64,000 nucleotides of DNA from Oceanispirochaeta sp963676905 (GTDB lineage Bacteria; Spirochaetota; Spirochaetia; DSM-2461). The notes below the pieces were generated by a model that searched no databases, had not been told where the DNA came from, and saw only the letters and a program-made list of their open reading frames with translations. Every line of letters begins with the position of its first letter. Position 1 is the stretch's first letter. Of this stretch, positions 41,428-49,577 are shown piece after piece. The position numbers and the translations under genes are program-made. The stretch lies in the NCBI GenBank assembly GCA_963676905.2, contig CAXXVE010000001.1:186001-250000 (forward strand). Reading direction: 5' to 3'.

Positions 41428-42315
41428 CTAGTCTCTTGGCTTGATAATTTTAAAAGAGATCGCCGAGAATACGAGGATCATTATGAACAATGCATAGGCC
41501 AGGGCCGATGCATATCCAAGGTTAAAATTCTTGAAGGCCTGGTTGTACAGATAGAGAACCATAGTGGTCAGGGCATTGTCAGGCCCTCCCCGTCCGTTGG
41601 TCAGAACCCTTGGTATATCAAAAATCTGAAGTCCCCCGATCAAGGAGGTCACCATGACATAGAGCATGGTCGGCTTCAAGAGAGGCAGGGTCACCTTGAA
41701 AAAGGCCTGTCCCGATGAAGCTCCGTCGATATGGGCAGCCTCATAGAGCTCATCGGAGATGGCTGATAGACCGGCCATAAAGATGATCATTGTATAACCG
41801 AACCACTGCCACCACTGAATCAGGGAGACCGCAACTCTGGTGGCCATCTTGTCCTGAAGCCACTCATAGGGCTCGGTAAAGACTCCGACCTTGAGAAGAA
41901 AATGGTTCAGAGCCCCGAAACGCCAGTCCAGAAGCACTGCAAAAAGGACTCCGATAGAGGCGGCAGTTACAAGGTTAGGCAGGAAATAGACTGTCCTGAA
42001 AAGTTCCCGTCCCTTGATGCGGGAGTTTGTCAGAATAACCGCCAGAAGCAGGGCAAAGACGATCTGGGGGATGTAGTTCATCAACCAGATAAACCAGGTG
42101 TTTCCAATGGCCGTATAAAAGAGAGGATTCTGAAGAAGCCTCACATAGTTTCCGAATCCGATAAACTCATTTTTAACCAGGTTCACAGGTTTGAAGAAAC
42201 TCAAAAAAAGGGTGTAGAAAATCGGGTAAACCTGAAATGTAAGCATGGCCAGGAAGTAGGGAAGAATAAACAGATACCCCTTGTTATCCCGGTTCCTGAA
42301 CAGACCTCGGGCCAT
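41428..42315 (-). CDS. Carbohydrate ABC importer permease, MalF type
   Basis: A 295-residue inner-membrane permease with six membrane segments and no large periplasmic insert, as in the CUT1 importers of Gram-positive style and spirochaetes. The N-terminal YLFILPYFLAML segment and the EAA loop (LYEAAHIDGASSGQAFF near residue 185) identify it. AAGGAG precedes the ATG. It lies between the binding-protein gene (about 200 bases upstream, with a hairpin between) and the MalG-type gene. Confidence 0.93.
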   Translation of the reverse strand: MARGLFRNRDNKGYLFILPYFLAMLTFQVYPIFYTLFLSFFKPVNLVKNEFIGFGNYVRLLQNPLFYTAIGNTWFIWLMNYIPQIVFALLLAVILTNSRIKGRELFRTVYFLPNLVTAASIGVLFAVLLDWRFGALNHFLLKVGVFTEPYEWLQDKMATRVAVSLIQWWQWFGYTMIIFMAGLSAISDELYEAAHIDGASSGQAFFKVTLPLLKPTMLYVMVTSLIGGLQIFDIPRVLTNGRGGPDNALTTMVLYLYNQAFKNFNLGYASALAYALFIMILVFSAISFKIIKPRD

Positions 42316-42432
42316 AATAAACTCCTTGATTGAATAACCCCTCCTGCAGCCTCTTGAAATTATCCCGGTACAATCAGGGTCAATAAAAATTACTTTTACT
42401 TATTCTAATATATCATCATTGATTTTTGTGTT

Positions 42433-42470
42433 AAAAAAACCGGATCTCAGCCTGCAAGGAAGAGATCCGG
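42433..42470 (-). terminator. Hairpin terminator between binding protein and permease genes
   Basis: CCGGATCTC (42440-42448) pairs with GAGATCCGG (42462-42470), followed on the minus strand by seven T. It lies after the binding-protein stop and before malF-type transcription, so it probably lowers permease expression relative to the binding protein. Confidence 0.75.
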
Positions 42471-42478
42471 CTCATTTT

Positions 42479-42511
42479 GGAGTGTCTGACCTGATACGAG
42501 TCAGACATTCC
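42479..42511. repeat. Inverted repeat after the binding-protein gene
   Basis: GGAGTGTCTGAC and GTCAGACATTCC form a 12-base-pair stem with one non-Watson-Crick position around a nine-base loop, eight bases after the stop of the binding-protein gene and just ahead of the terminator at 42433-42470. It may protect the 3' end of the binding-protein message. Confidence 0.5.
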
Positions 42512-42519
42512 GAATCACT

Positions 42520-43866
42520 TTATTCTACATCCACGTCGGGTAGAATCTCTTTTACAGCCTTTTTGAAGTCGGCTACAGCATCATCAAAAGACTTGTTTCC
42601 GCTGGCATACAGGGCAACCTGGTCGCCCCATGCATTCTGAATCTGGAAGTCCCAGGGACCGCGGTAGCTCACATCAACCTTCTCGGCTTCTTTGGCAAAG
42701 TAGGCGTAGTGGTTCTGTCCGCCCAGGAAGGGTTCGGCAAAGTCGCCTTTAATCTTGTCGATAACCTTGGTATTGGCAACAAAGTCTCCTGTTTTCTTGG
42801 CCCACTGCTCAAGGAAGTCTTCGTCACTGCCAAGATATTTAACAATCTGCCATGCCAGGTCTTTCTTCTGGCTCATAGCATTGATTCCGATCCATGTACC
42901 GCCCCAGCTGTAGGGTGCGGGAGGAACTGCAACACCCCAGTCTCCTTCAAACTCTGCGTTACCTTCATTGGCTTCAGGTTCGGCATTGGGCTTGAGGACA
43001 TAGTGGAGTCCCCATGTGGGGAGGATATAGCACATAACAGAACCATCTGCCATGGAAGAGAACCAGGGTGGCTGCCATGTGGTTGTTCCGGATTCAATTC
43101 CGTTGTCTCTCATGTCCTTGGCAATTTTCATATAATCCAGGAGACCTTCGGGAATGATAAGCTTGTTGTCAACAATATAGGGCTGATCTCTCAGGTTGAA
43201 GATAAACTCAGACATATCGGAGTAACCGGCCAGAAGGTATTTATCACCATCATAGGTATCTTTAACTTTTTCACCAAGCTCATAGAACTTGTTCAGGTCG
43301 CTTGTCCACTCGGAAACGGCATCGGGATCATCTGTACCCAGAACATCCTTGGCGATGCTTCTTCTGTAAAAGAGGGCACCGGGAGTGGCCTGCCAGGAAA
43401 GGGCAGTGATTTTGCCGTCTGCATTACGGCTGGAGTTGGGAACATAGGGGATCAGATCGCTCATCAGATCTTCCGCATTATAGGGGGCATCTGAGATGGG
43501 CTCCCAGTAGCCGGCGTCAACAAACTGCTTGTAGTAGGCAGCCTCACCGGTAAAGGCATCGGGTGTTGCCGAACGGGACCGGAGTGTTGTGTTGATCTTG
43601 TTGAGGTAAACTTCATCCTGATTCGGGATTACTGTAAATTCAACTTTGACATTGGGATAAGCCTCTTCAAACATGGGCATCATGTCCTGGAGCTCATCGG
43701 TGAAAGACCAGACCACTACTTCACCTGTATAGTCGGCCCGGGTCATGGGTTTTGCGTCTGCGGCTTCGGCAGCCTTCGGGGCTTCGGCTTTTTTACAGCC
43801 TACGAGAGAAAAGGCAGCCATAGATAACAGCAATGCTGTATTGACCATTCTTTTTCTACTGATCAT
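42520..43866 (-). CDS. Carbohydrate-binding lipoprotein of a CUT1 ABC importer
   Basis: A 448-residue extracellular binding protein of the MalE/UgpB class for an oligosaccharide or glycoside. The lipobox LVGC places Cys24 as lipid anchor, followed by an alanine- and lysine-rich linker. The mature domain starts with EVVVWSFTDELQDMMPMFEEA (first ten residues are enough to recognise the family) and has the TAFTGE-like, tryptophan-rich WGGTWIGINAMS segment. GAGGAGG precedes the ATG. It is first in the operon, behind a strong promoter, and divergent from a GH43 glycosidase that probably cleaves what it imports. Confidence 0.9.
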   Translation of the reverse strand: MISRKRMVNTALLLSMAAFSLVGCKKAEAPKAAEAADAKPMTRADYTGEVVVWSFTDELQDMMPMFEEAYPNVKVEFTVIPNQDEVYLNKINTTLRSRSATPDAFTGEAAYYKQFVDAGYWEPISDAPYNAEDLMSDLIPYVPNSSRNADGKITALSWQATPGALFYRRSIAKDVLGTDDPDAVSEWTSDLNKFYELGEKVKDTYDGDKYLLAGYSDMSEFIFNLRDQPYIVDNKLIIPEGLLDYMKIAKDMRDNGIESGTTTWQPPWFSSMADGSVMCYILPTWGLHYVLKPNAEPEANEGNAEFEGDWGVAVPPAPYSWGGTWIGINAMSQKKDLAWQIVKYLGSDEDFLEQWAKKTGDFVANTKVIDKIKGDFAEPFLGGQNHYAYFAKEAEKVDVSYRGPWDFQIQNAWGDQVALYASGNKSFDDAVADFKKAVKEILPDVDVE

Positions 43867-43898
43867 TTAAGATCCTCCTCTTAATTTGTTCCTTTTGA

Positions 43899-43918
43899 TG
43901 TTCTGTAAAGATACAGAA
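43899..43918. promoter_or_regulatory. Palindromic operator downstream of the binding-protein promoter
   Basis: TTCTGTA (43901-43907) and TACAGAA (43912-43918) form a perfect palindrome around AAGA. Read on the minus strand, the segment 43909-43899 is TTTACAGAACA, which is repeated exactly at 44024-44034 in front of the GH43 gene. Confidence 0.55.
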
Positions 43919-43936
43919 GATTACTGATATTTCTGA

Positions 43937-43965
43937 TAGTACACCCGGTTTTTTAAGCTGTCAAA
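43937..43965 (-). promoter_or_regulatory. Strong promoter of the importer operon
   Basis: Minus strand TTGACA (43965-43960), 17-base spacer, TACTAT (43942-43937); transcription would start near 43930, just before the palindromic operator. Confidence 0.7.
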
Positions 43966-43995
43966 GTATTTTCAGGAACAATTCATACCTTTTTC

Positions 43996-44024
43996 TTGAC
44001 AGATACGGTATGTAAAGGCACTAT
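43996..44024 (+). promoter_or_regulatory. Promoter of the GH43 gene
   Basis: TTGACA (43996-44001), 17-base spacer, CACTAT (44019-44024). The -10 box is weak but keeps the critical second A and last T. Confidence 0.5.
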
Positions 44025-44034
44025 TTACAGAACA
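44024..44034 (+). promoter_or_regulatory. Operator element at the GH43 transcription start
   Basis: TTTACAGAACA, identical to the element read on the minus strand at 43909-43899. It overlaps the predicted transcription start, so binding of a repressor, perhaps the AraR-type regulator at 45742, would block transcription. Confidence 0.5.
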
Positions 44035-44065
44035 AATAATATAAAATTGTTCCATGGAGATATGA

Positions 44066-45646
44066 ATGAATACCATAAAAAACCCGATTTTGACTGGATT
44101 CAACCCCGATCCGTCCATTATCCGTGTAGATGACACATACTATATTGCCAACAGTACCTTTCAATGGTTTCCGGGAGTACAAATCCACAAGTCGAAAGAT
44201 CTTGTCAACTGGGAGCTGGCCTGCCGCCCTCTTGAAAGCAAAAAAATGCTCGACATGGCGGGAGTACCCGATCACGGAGGGATATGGGCCCCCTGCCTGA
44301 CCCACGCCGACGGCAAGTTCTGGCTTATCTTTACCAATGTTCTGTCCATAAAGGGGCTCTACAAAGACACACCCAACTACCTGACCACAGCCGACAGCAT
44401 CGAAGGCCCCTGGTCGGACCCCGTCTATATAAACTCCAGCGGCTTCGATCCCTCCCTCTTCCACGATGATGACGGCCGCAAATATTTCATCAATATGGTC
44501 TGGGACCACAGGCCCTGGAAAAAGAACTCCTTCTATGGAATTGTGATGCAGGAGTACTCCGTAGAGGAGCAGAAACTCCTCGGACGCCCCGAGATGATTT
44601 TCAAGGGAAGCGATCACCGCCTTGTGGAAGGCCCCCATCCCTATAAAAAGGACGGGTTTTACTACCTCTTCTGCGCCGAAGGGGGAACCAGTTACGATCA
44701 CTGCGAAACAGTTGCCCGCAGCAAAGACCTTCGCGGCCCCTATGAGATCCATCCCCAAAACCCTCTGATAACAGCCAGAGACTACCCTGACTCTGTCCTT
44801 CAGAAGACAGGGCACGGCGATATGGTGCAGACCCCCGGAGGTGAGTGGTACTTCGTCCACCTCACCGGACGTCCCTCCATCGCCGGAGGGCACTGCATGC
44901 TGGGAAGGGAAACAGCCATCCAGAAAGTGGACTGGCCCGAGGGAGAGTGGCCCAGGCTGGCAACAGGGGGTAATGAACCGGCGCTGAACGTTCCCCTTCC
45001 CGAGGGGAGCACTGCTGTACAGAAACCACTCCCCCCGGAAGAGGACTACTCCTTCAACGCCTCCAGGCTTCCTCCTATGTTCCAGACCCTCCGTGTTCCT
45101 ATGGAGGGAAACATGTCCCTCTCAGACAGACCCGGCTATCTCAGAATGTACGGCAAAGAGTCGATGAGCAGCCTACAGAACCAGTCCCTTACAGGTTTCA
45201 GGGTGGACAGCCCTGTCTTCAGGGTAACAACAACACTTGAGTTTGAGCCCTGGAGTTTTCAGCAGTCAGCCGGCCTGGCAGCCTATTACGATACTGGAAG
45301 CTACTACTATCTTCATGTATCATGGGACGAAGAGAGAGGACGGGTACTTCATCTTCAATGCTGTCAGCACCATGAGTTCAGTTATCCTGTTTACAACATA
45401 AATATCCCTGACCGGGGAGCTGTTCATCTCAAGGTTGAAATAACAGGGGCGGAGCTTCAGTTTTACTGTTCCATGACCGGAGAGGACTGGCTGCCTGCCG
45501 GACCCGTTCTGAAAACAGACACCATCAGCGATGACTTTGAACGGGATCTGCGTTTTACTGGAGCCTTCTGCGCTCTGGCCTGCCAGGACCTTACGGGCAA
45601 TAACTTTCCCGGAGACTTTGCAGGAATAAGCATCAGACGGGAATAA
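44066..45646 (+). CDS. Glycoside hydrolase family 43 beta-xylosidase/alpha-L-arabinofuranosidase
   Basis: A 526-residue cytosolic glycosidase (no signal peptide) that removes xylose or arabinose from short oligosaccharides. The five-bladed propeller has the base Asp15 in FNPDPSI, the second aspartate near 128 in SGFDPSLFHDDDG and the acid glutamate near 187 in VEGPHPYKKDG. A C-terminal beta-sandwich domain follows from about residue 320, as in the GH43 beta-xylosidase subfamily. GGAG lies six bases before the ATG. It is divergent from the importer operon and upstream of an AraR-type regulator, so imported xylo- or arabino-oligosaccharides are the likely substrate. Confidence 0.9.
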   Translation: MNTIKNPILTGFNPDPSIIRVDDTYYIANSTFQWFPGVQIHKSKDLVNWELACRPLESKKMLDMAGVPDHGGIWAPCLTHADGKFWLIFTNVLSIKGLYKDTPNYLTTADSIEGPWSDPVYINSSGFDPSLFHDDDGRKYFINMVWDHRPWKKNSFYGIVMQEYSVEEQKLLGRPEMIFKGSDHRLVEGPHPYKKDGFYYLFCAEGGTSYDHCETVARSKDLRGPYEIHPQNPLITARDYPDSVLQKTGHGDMVQTPGGEWYFVHLTGRPSIAGGHCMLGRETAIQKVDWPEGEWPRLATGGNEPALNVPLPEGSTAVQKPLPPEEDYSFNASRLPPMFQTLRVPMEGNMSLSDRPGYLRMYGKESMSSLQNQSLTGFRVDSPVFRVTTTLEFEPWSFQQSAGLAAYYDTGSYYYLHVSWDEERGRVLHLQCCQHHEFSYPVYNINIPDRGAVHLKVEITGAELQFYCSMTGEDWLPAGPVLKTDTISDDFERDLRFTGAFCALACQDLTGNNFPGDFAGISIRRE

Positions 45647-45741
45647 AACTCTCCCCCGGGGCATTCCGCTCCGGGACACATCCGGTCTGTTGAGACAGCC
45701 CGCCGCAGGAGATCCCCGTACAGGAGGGGAACAGGAGCATA

Positions 45742-46851
45742 ATGGAACCGAAGTTTGTACAGGTAAAAAACTATCTACTCAACCTTTTTCAGACAGAGCG
45801 TTTTGAAACAGGACGCCAGACCCCTACGGAATTCGAGCTGATGGACACACTGAATGTCAGCCGCAATACAGTACGCAAAGCCGTCGAAGAGCTTGAGAAA
45901 GAGGGGATTGTCAGCCGGAAACACGGCAGCGGAACCTTCTTTGTGTCTCTGAATGAGGAAGAGGACAGGGCCGAAAAGTCCGGAGGACTCATCGGTCTTG
46001 GAAACTTCTATTTTATGGACTATATCTACCCCGAGATTATAAGGGGTATTGAAGATACCCTCTTCGAATCGGGATACTCCCTTGTCCTTGCCAACTGCAA
46101 CCAGGACTACTCCCGGGAGCTCTCGTCCCTCCAGCGCCTTATAGATCAGGGCATCAAGGGGCTGATTCTGGAGCCTTCAAGAAACTTCCTTATAGACAGG
46201 GAGCATCCCATTACAAAGATGCTTGAAAATCTGCAGATCCCCATTGTGGCCACCCACTGGGGACGGAACAACGCCAAACTCTCGACAGTTACCATCAACG
46301 ATGAACTGGCTGGATATGAAGCCATCAGACATTTCCTGAAGAAGGGGCACAAAAAGATAGGTATTGTATACAAGGAAGACGTTCAGGCCGCCTACCTCCG
46401 GTACAAGGGATACAGCCGCGCCATGGAGGAAGCCGGACTGCCCCTGGATCCCGACCGGATGATCTGCTATGACGATGCCGGGGAGGCGCAGGACACCAAC
46501 CAGGGTTACATCTGCACCAAAGAACTTCTCCGCAGAGCACCCGATACCACAGCCGTCTTTTACTTCAACGACAACATTGCCCTTCAGGGTTACGAAGCCC
46601 TCAGGGAGCTGAATCTGAACATCCCCGGGGATATCTCTGTAATCGGTTTTGACAACTTTCATAACACCCATCTGGTCCACCCTCCCCTTACAACCTTTGA
46701 ACACCCCAAATACAATCTGGGTAAGTGGGCAGCCAAGATCCTTATTGACGAGATTCAGCAGGGAGAACGGGTGCACCCCATGGAAGTCATATTCGAACCA
46801 ATTCTAGTTGAGAGGGAGTCTGTCAGGGATCTGATAAAAGATCCCCTTTAA
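45742..46851 (+). CDS. AraR-type transcription repressor (GntR DNA-binding, LacI-like sugar-binding)
   Basis: A 369-residue regulator. The N-terminal 70 residues are a GntR-type winged helix (PTEFELMDTLNVSRNTVRKA, then a HGSGTFFV wing). The rest is a LacI-type effector-binding domain with IKGLILEPS, HKKIGIVYK, YKGYSRAMEEAG and VIGFDNF segments. This domain pairing is that of AraR, which releases DNA when arabinose binds. GGAG precedes the ATG. It follows the GH43 gene by 95 bases and is convergent with the hydantoinase gene, only six bases away. Its likely targets are the shared 11-base elements at 43899-44034. Confidence 0.9.
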   Translation: MEPKFVQVKNYLLNLFQTERFETGRQTPTEFELMDTLNVSRNTVRKAVEELEKEGIVSRKHGSGTFFVSLNEEEDRAEKSGGLIGLGNFYFMDYIYPEIIRGIEDTLFESGYSLVLANCNQDYSRELSSLQRLIDQGIKGLILEPSRNFLIDREHPITKMLENLQIPIVATHWGRNNAKLSTVTINDELAGYEAIRHFLKKGHKKIGIVYKEDVQAAYLRYKGYSRAMEEAGLPLDPDRMICYDDAGEAQDTNQGYICTKELLRRAPDTTAVFYFNDNIALQGYEALRELNLNIPGDISVIGFDNFHNTHLVHPPLTTFEHPKYNLGKWAAKILIDEIQQGERVHPMEVIFEPILVERESVRDLIKDPL

Positions 46852-46857
46852 AGGCAA

Positions 46858-48219
46858 TCAGTCAGGCTGCCCTGTCTTCAGGAAGCTTCCCCGTCCCTTC
46901 TCACCATGGACCTCTCCCTTTTCATAGAGGATCTCCCCGCGGCTTATAGTGTACTCGGGCCGTCCTTTCAGGACCATATCCTCATAGGGAGACCATCCTG
47001 CACTCTCCTGAAGCTCATCAGCTTTCACGGTCCACTCAACTTCGGGATCAAATATAACGATATCAGCGTCCCGTCCTATGGCGATTTCACCCTTGCTCTT
47101 CAAACCAAAGAGGGACGCCGGTTCTGAGCAGCAGAGCCTGACCCAGTCGGAGGGGGAAATCAACTCCTTCGCCACACCCTCGGAGAATATGGAGGAAAAA
47201 CGGATCTCCATGGAGGGAACCCCTCCGGGAATTCTGTTGAACGCCGACAGATCAGCCCCCTTCTCTTCTCTGCAGAAGGGACAGTGGTCTGTTGAGATAG
47301 TGTTAAAGAGGCCGCTGCCCAGCGCCTGCCAGAGCTCCCGGCGGGAGTTGTCGCTCCTCAAGGGGGGAGAACATACGGGAAGAGCCCCTTCCAGCCCCTC
47401 TCTGTCATAGAGGTCCTGAGTCAGCAGCAGATACTGGGGGCAGGTCTCTGCGGTCACAGAGTATCCCCTGGCCCTTGCCTTTGAGACCTCCTCCACAACC
47501 TGGGGACAGGAAACATGAAAAATATGAACCTTCGAGTCCGCCAGACCCGCTATACGGATCACTCTGGCCGCAGCTTCAGCTTCGAATATTTCAGGCCGGC
47601 TCCTTGGATGCCAGTGAGGGGAGCTGTTCCCCTTTGCAAGGTTCTCTTCAATAAGAGAACAGATGATGTCCCAGTTTTCCGCATGAACCACCGGAAGGCC
47701 TCCCGCAGCTCCTACCGCAGAAAGAGCCTTGTACAGCTGGGCATCATCCAGATGAAGCCCATAGGCCATATAGAGTTTGAAGCTGCCGCAGCCCTCTGAA
47801 ATAATCTCCGGAACCTGTTCCAGCTTGGAAAGATCATTGGGGCCTATGGTCATATGAAAGCCGTAGTCGATGAGTGACCGGGACGCGGCCAGTGCCTTCC
47901 TCTCCTCAAGAGCCTCTTTAAAACTCTGATCAGACCGGGATTCCACAAAATCGATAATACTTGTAGTCCCCCCTGCTGCTGCAGCCCGGGTTCCTGTATA
48001 AAAGTCATCGGTTGAGACATAGCTGCCGATGGGCATTTCAAGATGGACATGGGTATCTACGGCTCCCGGAGTTACAAGCTTCCCCGAAGCATCAATTGTC
48101 TTTTTTCCTTTCAGGTCATGCCCCAGGGCTGTGATTTTCCCGTCCTGAACTCCCACATCCCCCTCAAAAACAGAGGTTGAGGTGACTATTTTTCCGCCAG
48201 TGATAACAAGATCCAGCAT
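46858..48219 (-). CDS. Dihydropyrimidinase / D-hydantoinase family amidohydrolase
   Basis: A 453-residue cyclic amidohydrolase with a two-metal centre. Ligands are His57 and His59 (DTHVHLE), the carboxylated Lys148 (SFKLYMAY), His179 (VVHAENWD), His235 (HIFHVS) and the aspartate of STDHCPF near 310. The SFK-x-x-MAY and AETCPQYL motifs favour dihydropyrimidinase/hydantoinase over dihydroorotase or allantoinase. The usual VHAENGD is VHAENWD here, a bulky replacement in the pocket. AAAGGAG precedes the ATG. No pyrimidine or hydantoin pathway gene lies next to it, so its substrate is open. Confidence 0.85.
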   Translation of the reverse strand: MLDLVITGGKIVTSTSVFEGDVGVQDGKITALGHDLKGKKTIDASGKLVTPGAVDTHVHLEMPIGSYVSTDDFYTGTRAAAAGGTTSIIDFVESRSDQSFKEALEERKALAASRSLIDYGFHMTIGPNDLSKLEQVPEIISEGCGSFKLYMAYGLHLDDAQLYKALSAVGAAGGLPVVHAENWDIICSLIEENLAKGNSSPHWHPRSRPEIFEAEAAARVIRIAGLADSKVHIFHVSCPQVVEEVSKARARGYSVTAETCPQYLLLTQDLYDREGLEGALPVCSPPLRSDNSRRELWQALGSGLFNTISTDHCPFCREEKGADLSAFNRIPGGVPSMEIRFSSIFSEGVAKELISPSDWVRLCCSEPASLFGLKSKGEIAIGRDADIVIFDPEVEWTVKADELQESAGWSPYEDMVLKGRPEYTISRGEILYEKGEVHGEKGRGSFLKTGQPD

Positions 48220-48300
48220 ATTCGGCTCCTTTCATTCTGAACTTTCTTCCCTATCGCTCATCCGGGCATTTTCCCGGAACATCATCATTTGGTTCTATGG

Positions 48301-48309
48301 ATTATAACA
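48301..48309 (-). promoter_or_regulatory. Extended -10 promoter of the hydantoinase gene
   Basis: The minus strand reads TGTTATAAT, an extended -10 element, about 80 bases upstream of the ATG. The -35 region is weak. Confidence 0.45.
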
Positions 48310-48433
48310 CAGCTTGCCATCAAGTGCCTGATGAAAATACACCCCCTCCCCTCCGGCCGGAACAGGCAGTGCCAGAGGAAATAGAGGACAATCCCGGGAG
48401 AATGGCTCTACAATAGAAGTATTGGAGGCTACT

Positions 48434-49420
48434 ATGCAAAAAAGGACTTTAGGTAAAACCGGATACGGGATCAGCGAAATCGGACTGGGAACCTGGCAGC
48501 TGGGAGGCCGATGGGGTGACCCGTACAGTGAGGAGTCGGCCCAGGCCATCCTTGAAGGGGCTTTTGAGAAGGGCCTGAATTTTATAGATACAGCCGATGT
48601 CTATAATGACGGAATGAGTGAGAAATCCATCGGAAAATTTCTCAAGACAAAGAAGAGCAGGATCTATGTAGCCACAAAATGCGGCCGCCAGATCAATCCC
48701 CATGTGAATGAGGGCTACACTCCAGAGGTGCTGACCCGGTATGTGGAAGACTCACTGAAACGCCTGGGGCTGGAGACCCTGGACCTTATCCAGCTCCACT
48801 GCCCGCCGACACAGGTCTACTACCGTCCTGAAATATTTGAAACCTTCGACCGCCTGAAGGAGCAGGGAAAGATCCGGAACCTGGGAGTCAGCGTAGAAAA
48901 GGTGGAAGAGGCATCGAAAGCCATTGCCTTTCCGAACGTCACCACTGTTCAGATCATTTTCAACATGTTCCGGCTACGGCCTCTGGACTGGTTCTTTGAT
49001 CTTGCTGCAAAGAGGAACATAGGGATTATTGTAAGGGTACCTCTGGCCAGCGGTCTGCTCACAGGAAAGTTCAGCAAAGAGAGCCGCTTCAGTTCCGGAG
49101 ATCACCGGAACTACAACCGTGACGGCAAGGCATTCGACAGGGGAGAAACCTTTTCAGGAGTTCCCTATGACACCGGACTGGAGGCAGTGGACCGTCTTAA
49201 GGAAATTTTCGGGCCGGAATCCAATCTGGCACAGATTGCCCTGCGCTGGATTCTGATGCATCCCCAGGTCAGTACTGTTATACCGGGAGCCTCGGGAAAA
49301 CAGCAGATTGAGAGCAATGCACTGGCATCAGAGCTTCCTCCCTTAAGTGAAACCCAGATGGAAGAGGTTCGAAAAGTATATGACGAGCTTGTGAAAGAGC
49401 ACGTCCATCAGCTCTGGTAA
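48434..49420 (+). CDS. Aldo/keto reductase
   Basis: A 328-residue NADPH-dependent aldo/keto reductase of the YajO/YghZ-like group. The catalytic tetrad is Asp52 and Tyr57 (FIDTADVY), Lys82 (VATKCG) and His122 (LIQLHCPP). The C-terminal IPGASGKQQIESNA segment binds the cofactor phosphate. The ATG at 48434 follows GGAGG (48424-48428); an in-frame TTG at 48422 overlaps that site and is rejected. It stands alone between the hydantoinase and rhamnose genes; substrate unknown, possibly a sugar or lactaldehyde. Confidence 0.9.
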   Translation: MQKRTLGKTGYGISEIGLGTWQLGGRWGDPYSEESAQAILEGAFEKGLNFIDTADVYNDGMSEKSIGKFLKTKKSRIYVATKCGRQINPHVNEGYTPEVLTRYVEDSLKRLGLETLDLIQLHCPPTQVYYRPEIFETFDRLKEQGKIRNLGVSVEKVEEASKAIAFPNVTTVQIIFNMFRLRPLDWFFDLAAKRNIGIIVRVPLASGLLTGKFSKESRFSSGDHRNYNRDGKAFDRGETFSGVPYDTGLEAVDRLKEIFGPESNLAQIALRWILMHPQVSTVIPGASGKQQIESNALASELPPLSETQMEEVRKVYDELVKEHVHQLW

Positions 49421-49481
49421 AAAAATATAAATTTATCGATAACCGAAAACTAAGGTTTATGGAACAATATCCCTTCAGAAG

Positions 49482-49544
49482 TGTAGAAATACGAACACTA
49501 TTGTAGAAATTCGTCCTATCTGCCTTTCATGAACAGGTGATAAT
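49482..49544 (+). promoter_or_regulatory. Rhamnose operon promoter with 20-bp-spaced direct repeats
   Basis: TGTAGAAATACG (49482-49493) and TGTAGAAATTCG (49502-49513) are direct repeats 20 bases apart. Two bases after the second lies the place of the -35 box (CTATCT, poor), then a 17-base spacer and GATAAT (49539-49544). This resembles an activator-dependent promoter of the AraC type. No regulator gene for it is adjacent. Confidence 0.5.
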
Positions 49545-49577
49545 CTGAACTAGATAACATCAAAAAAGGAGTTTTTA

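Noticed and set aside
44021..44893. A 290-codon minus-strand frame opposite the GH43 gene.
   Set aside because: It covers the catalytic core of GH43 in reverse, has no start signals and no family resemblance.
45647..45741. GC-rich sequence between GH43 and the AraR-type gene as a possible second hairpin element.
   Set aside because: Only short imperfect arms and no T tract; not enough for a terminator or repeat call.
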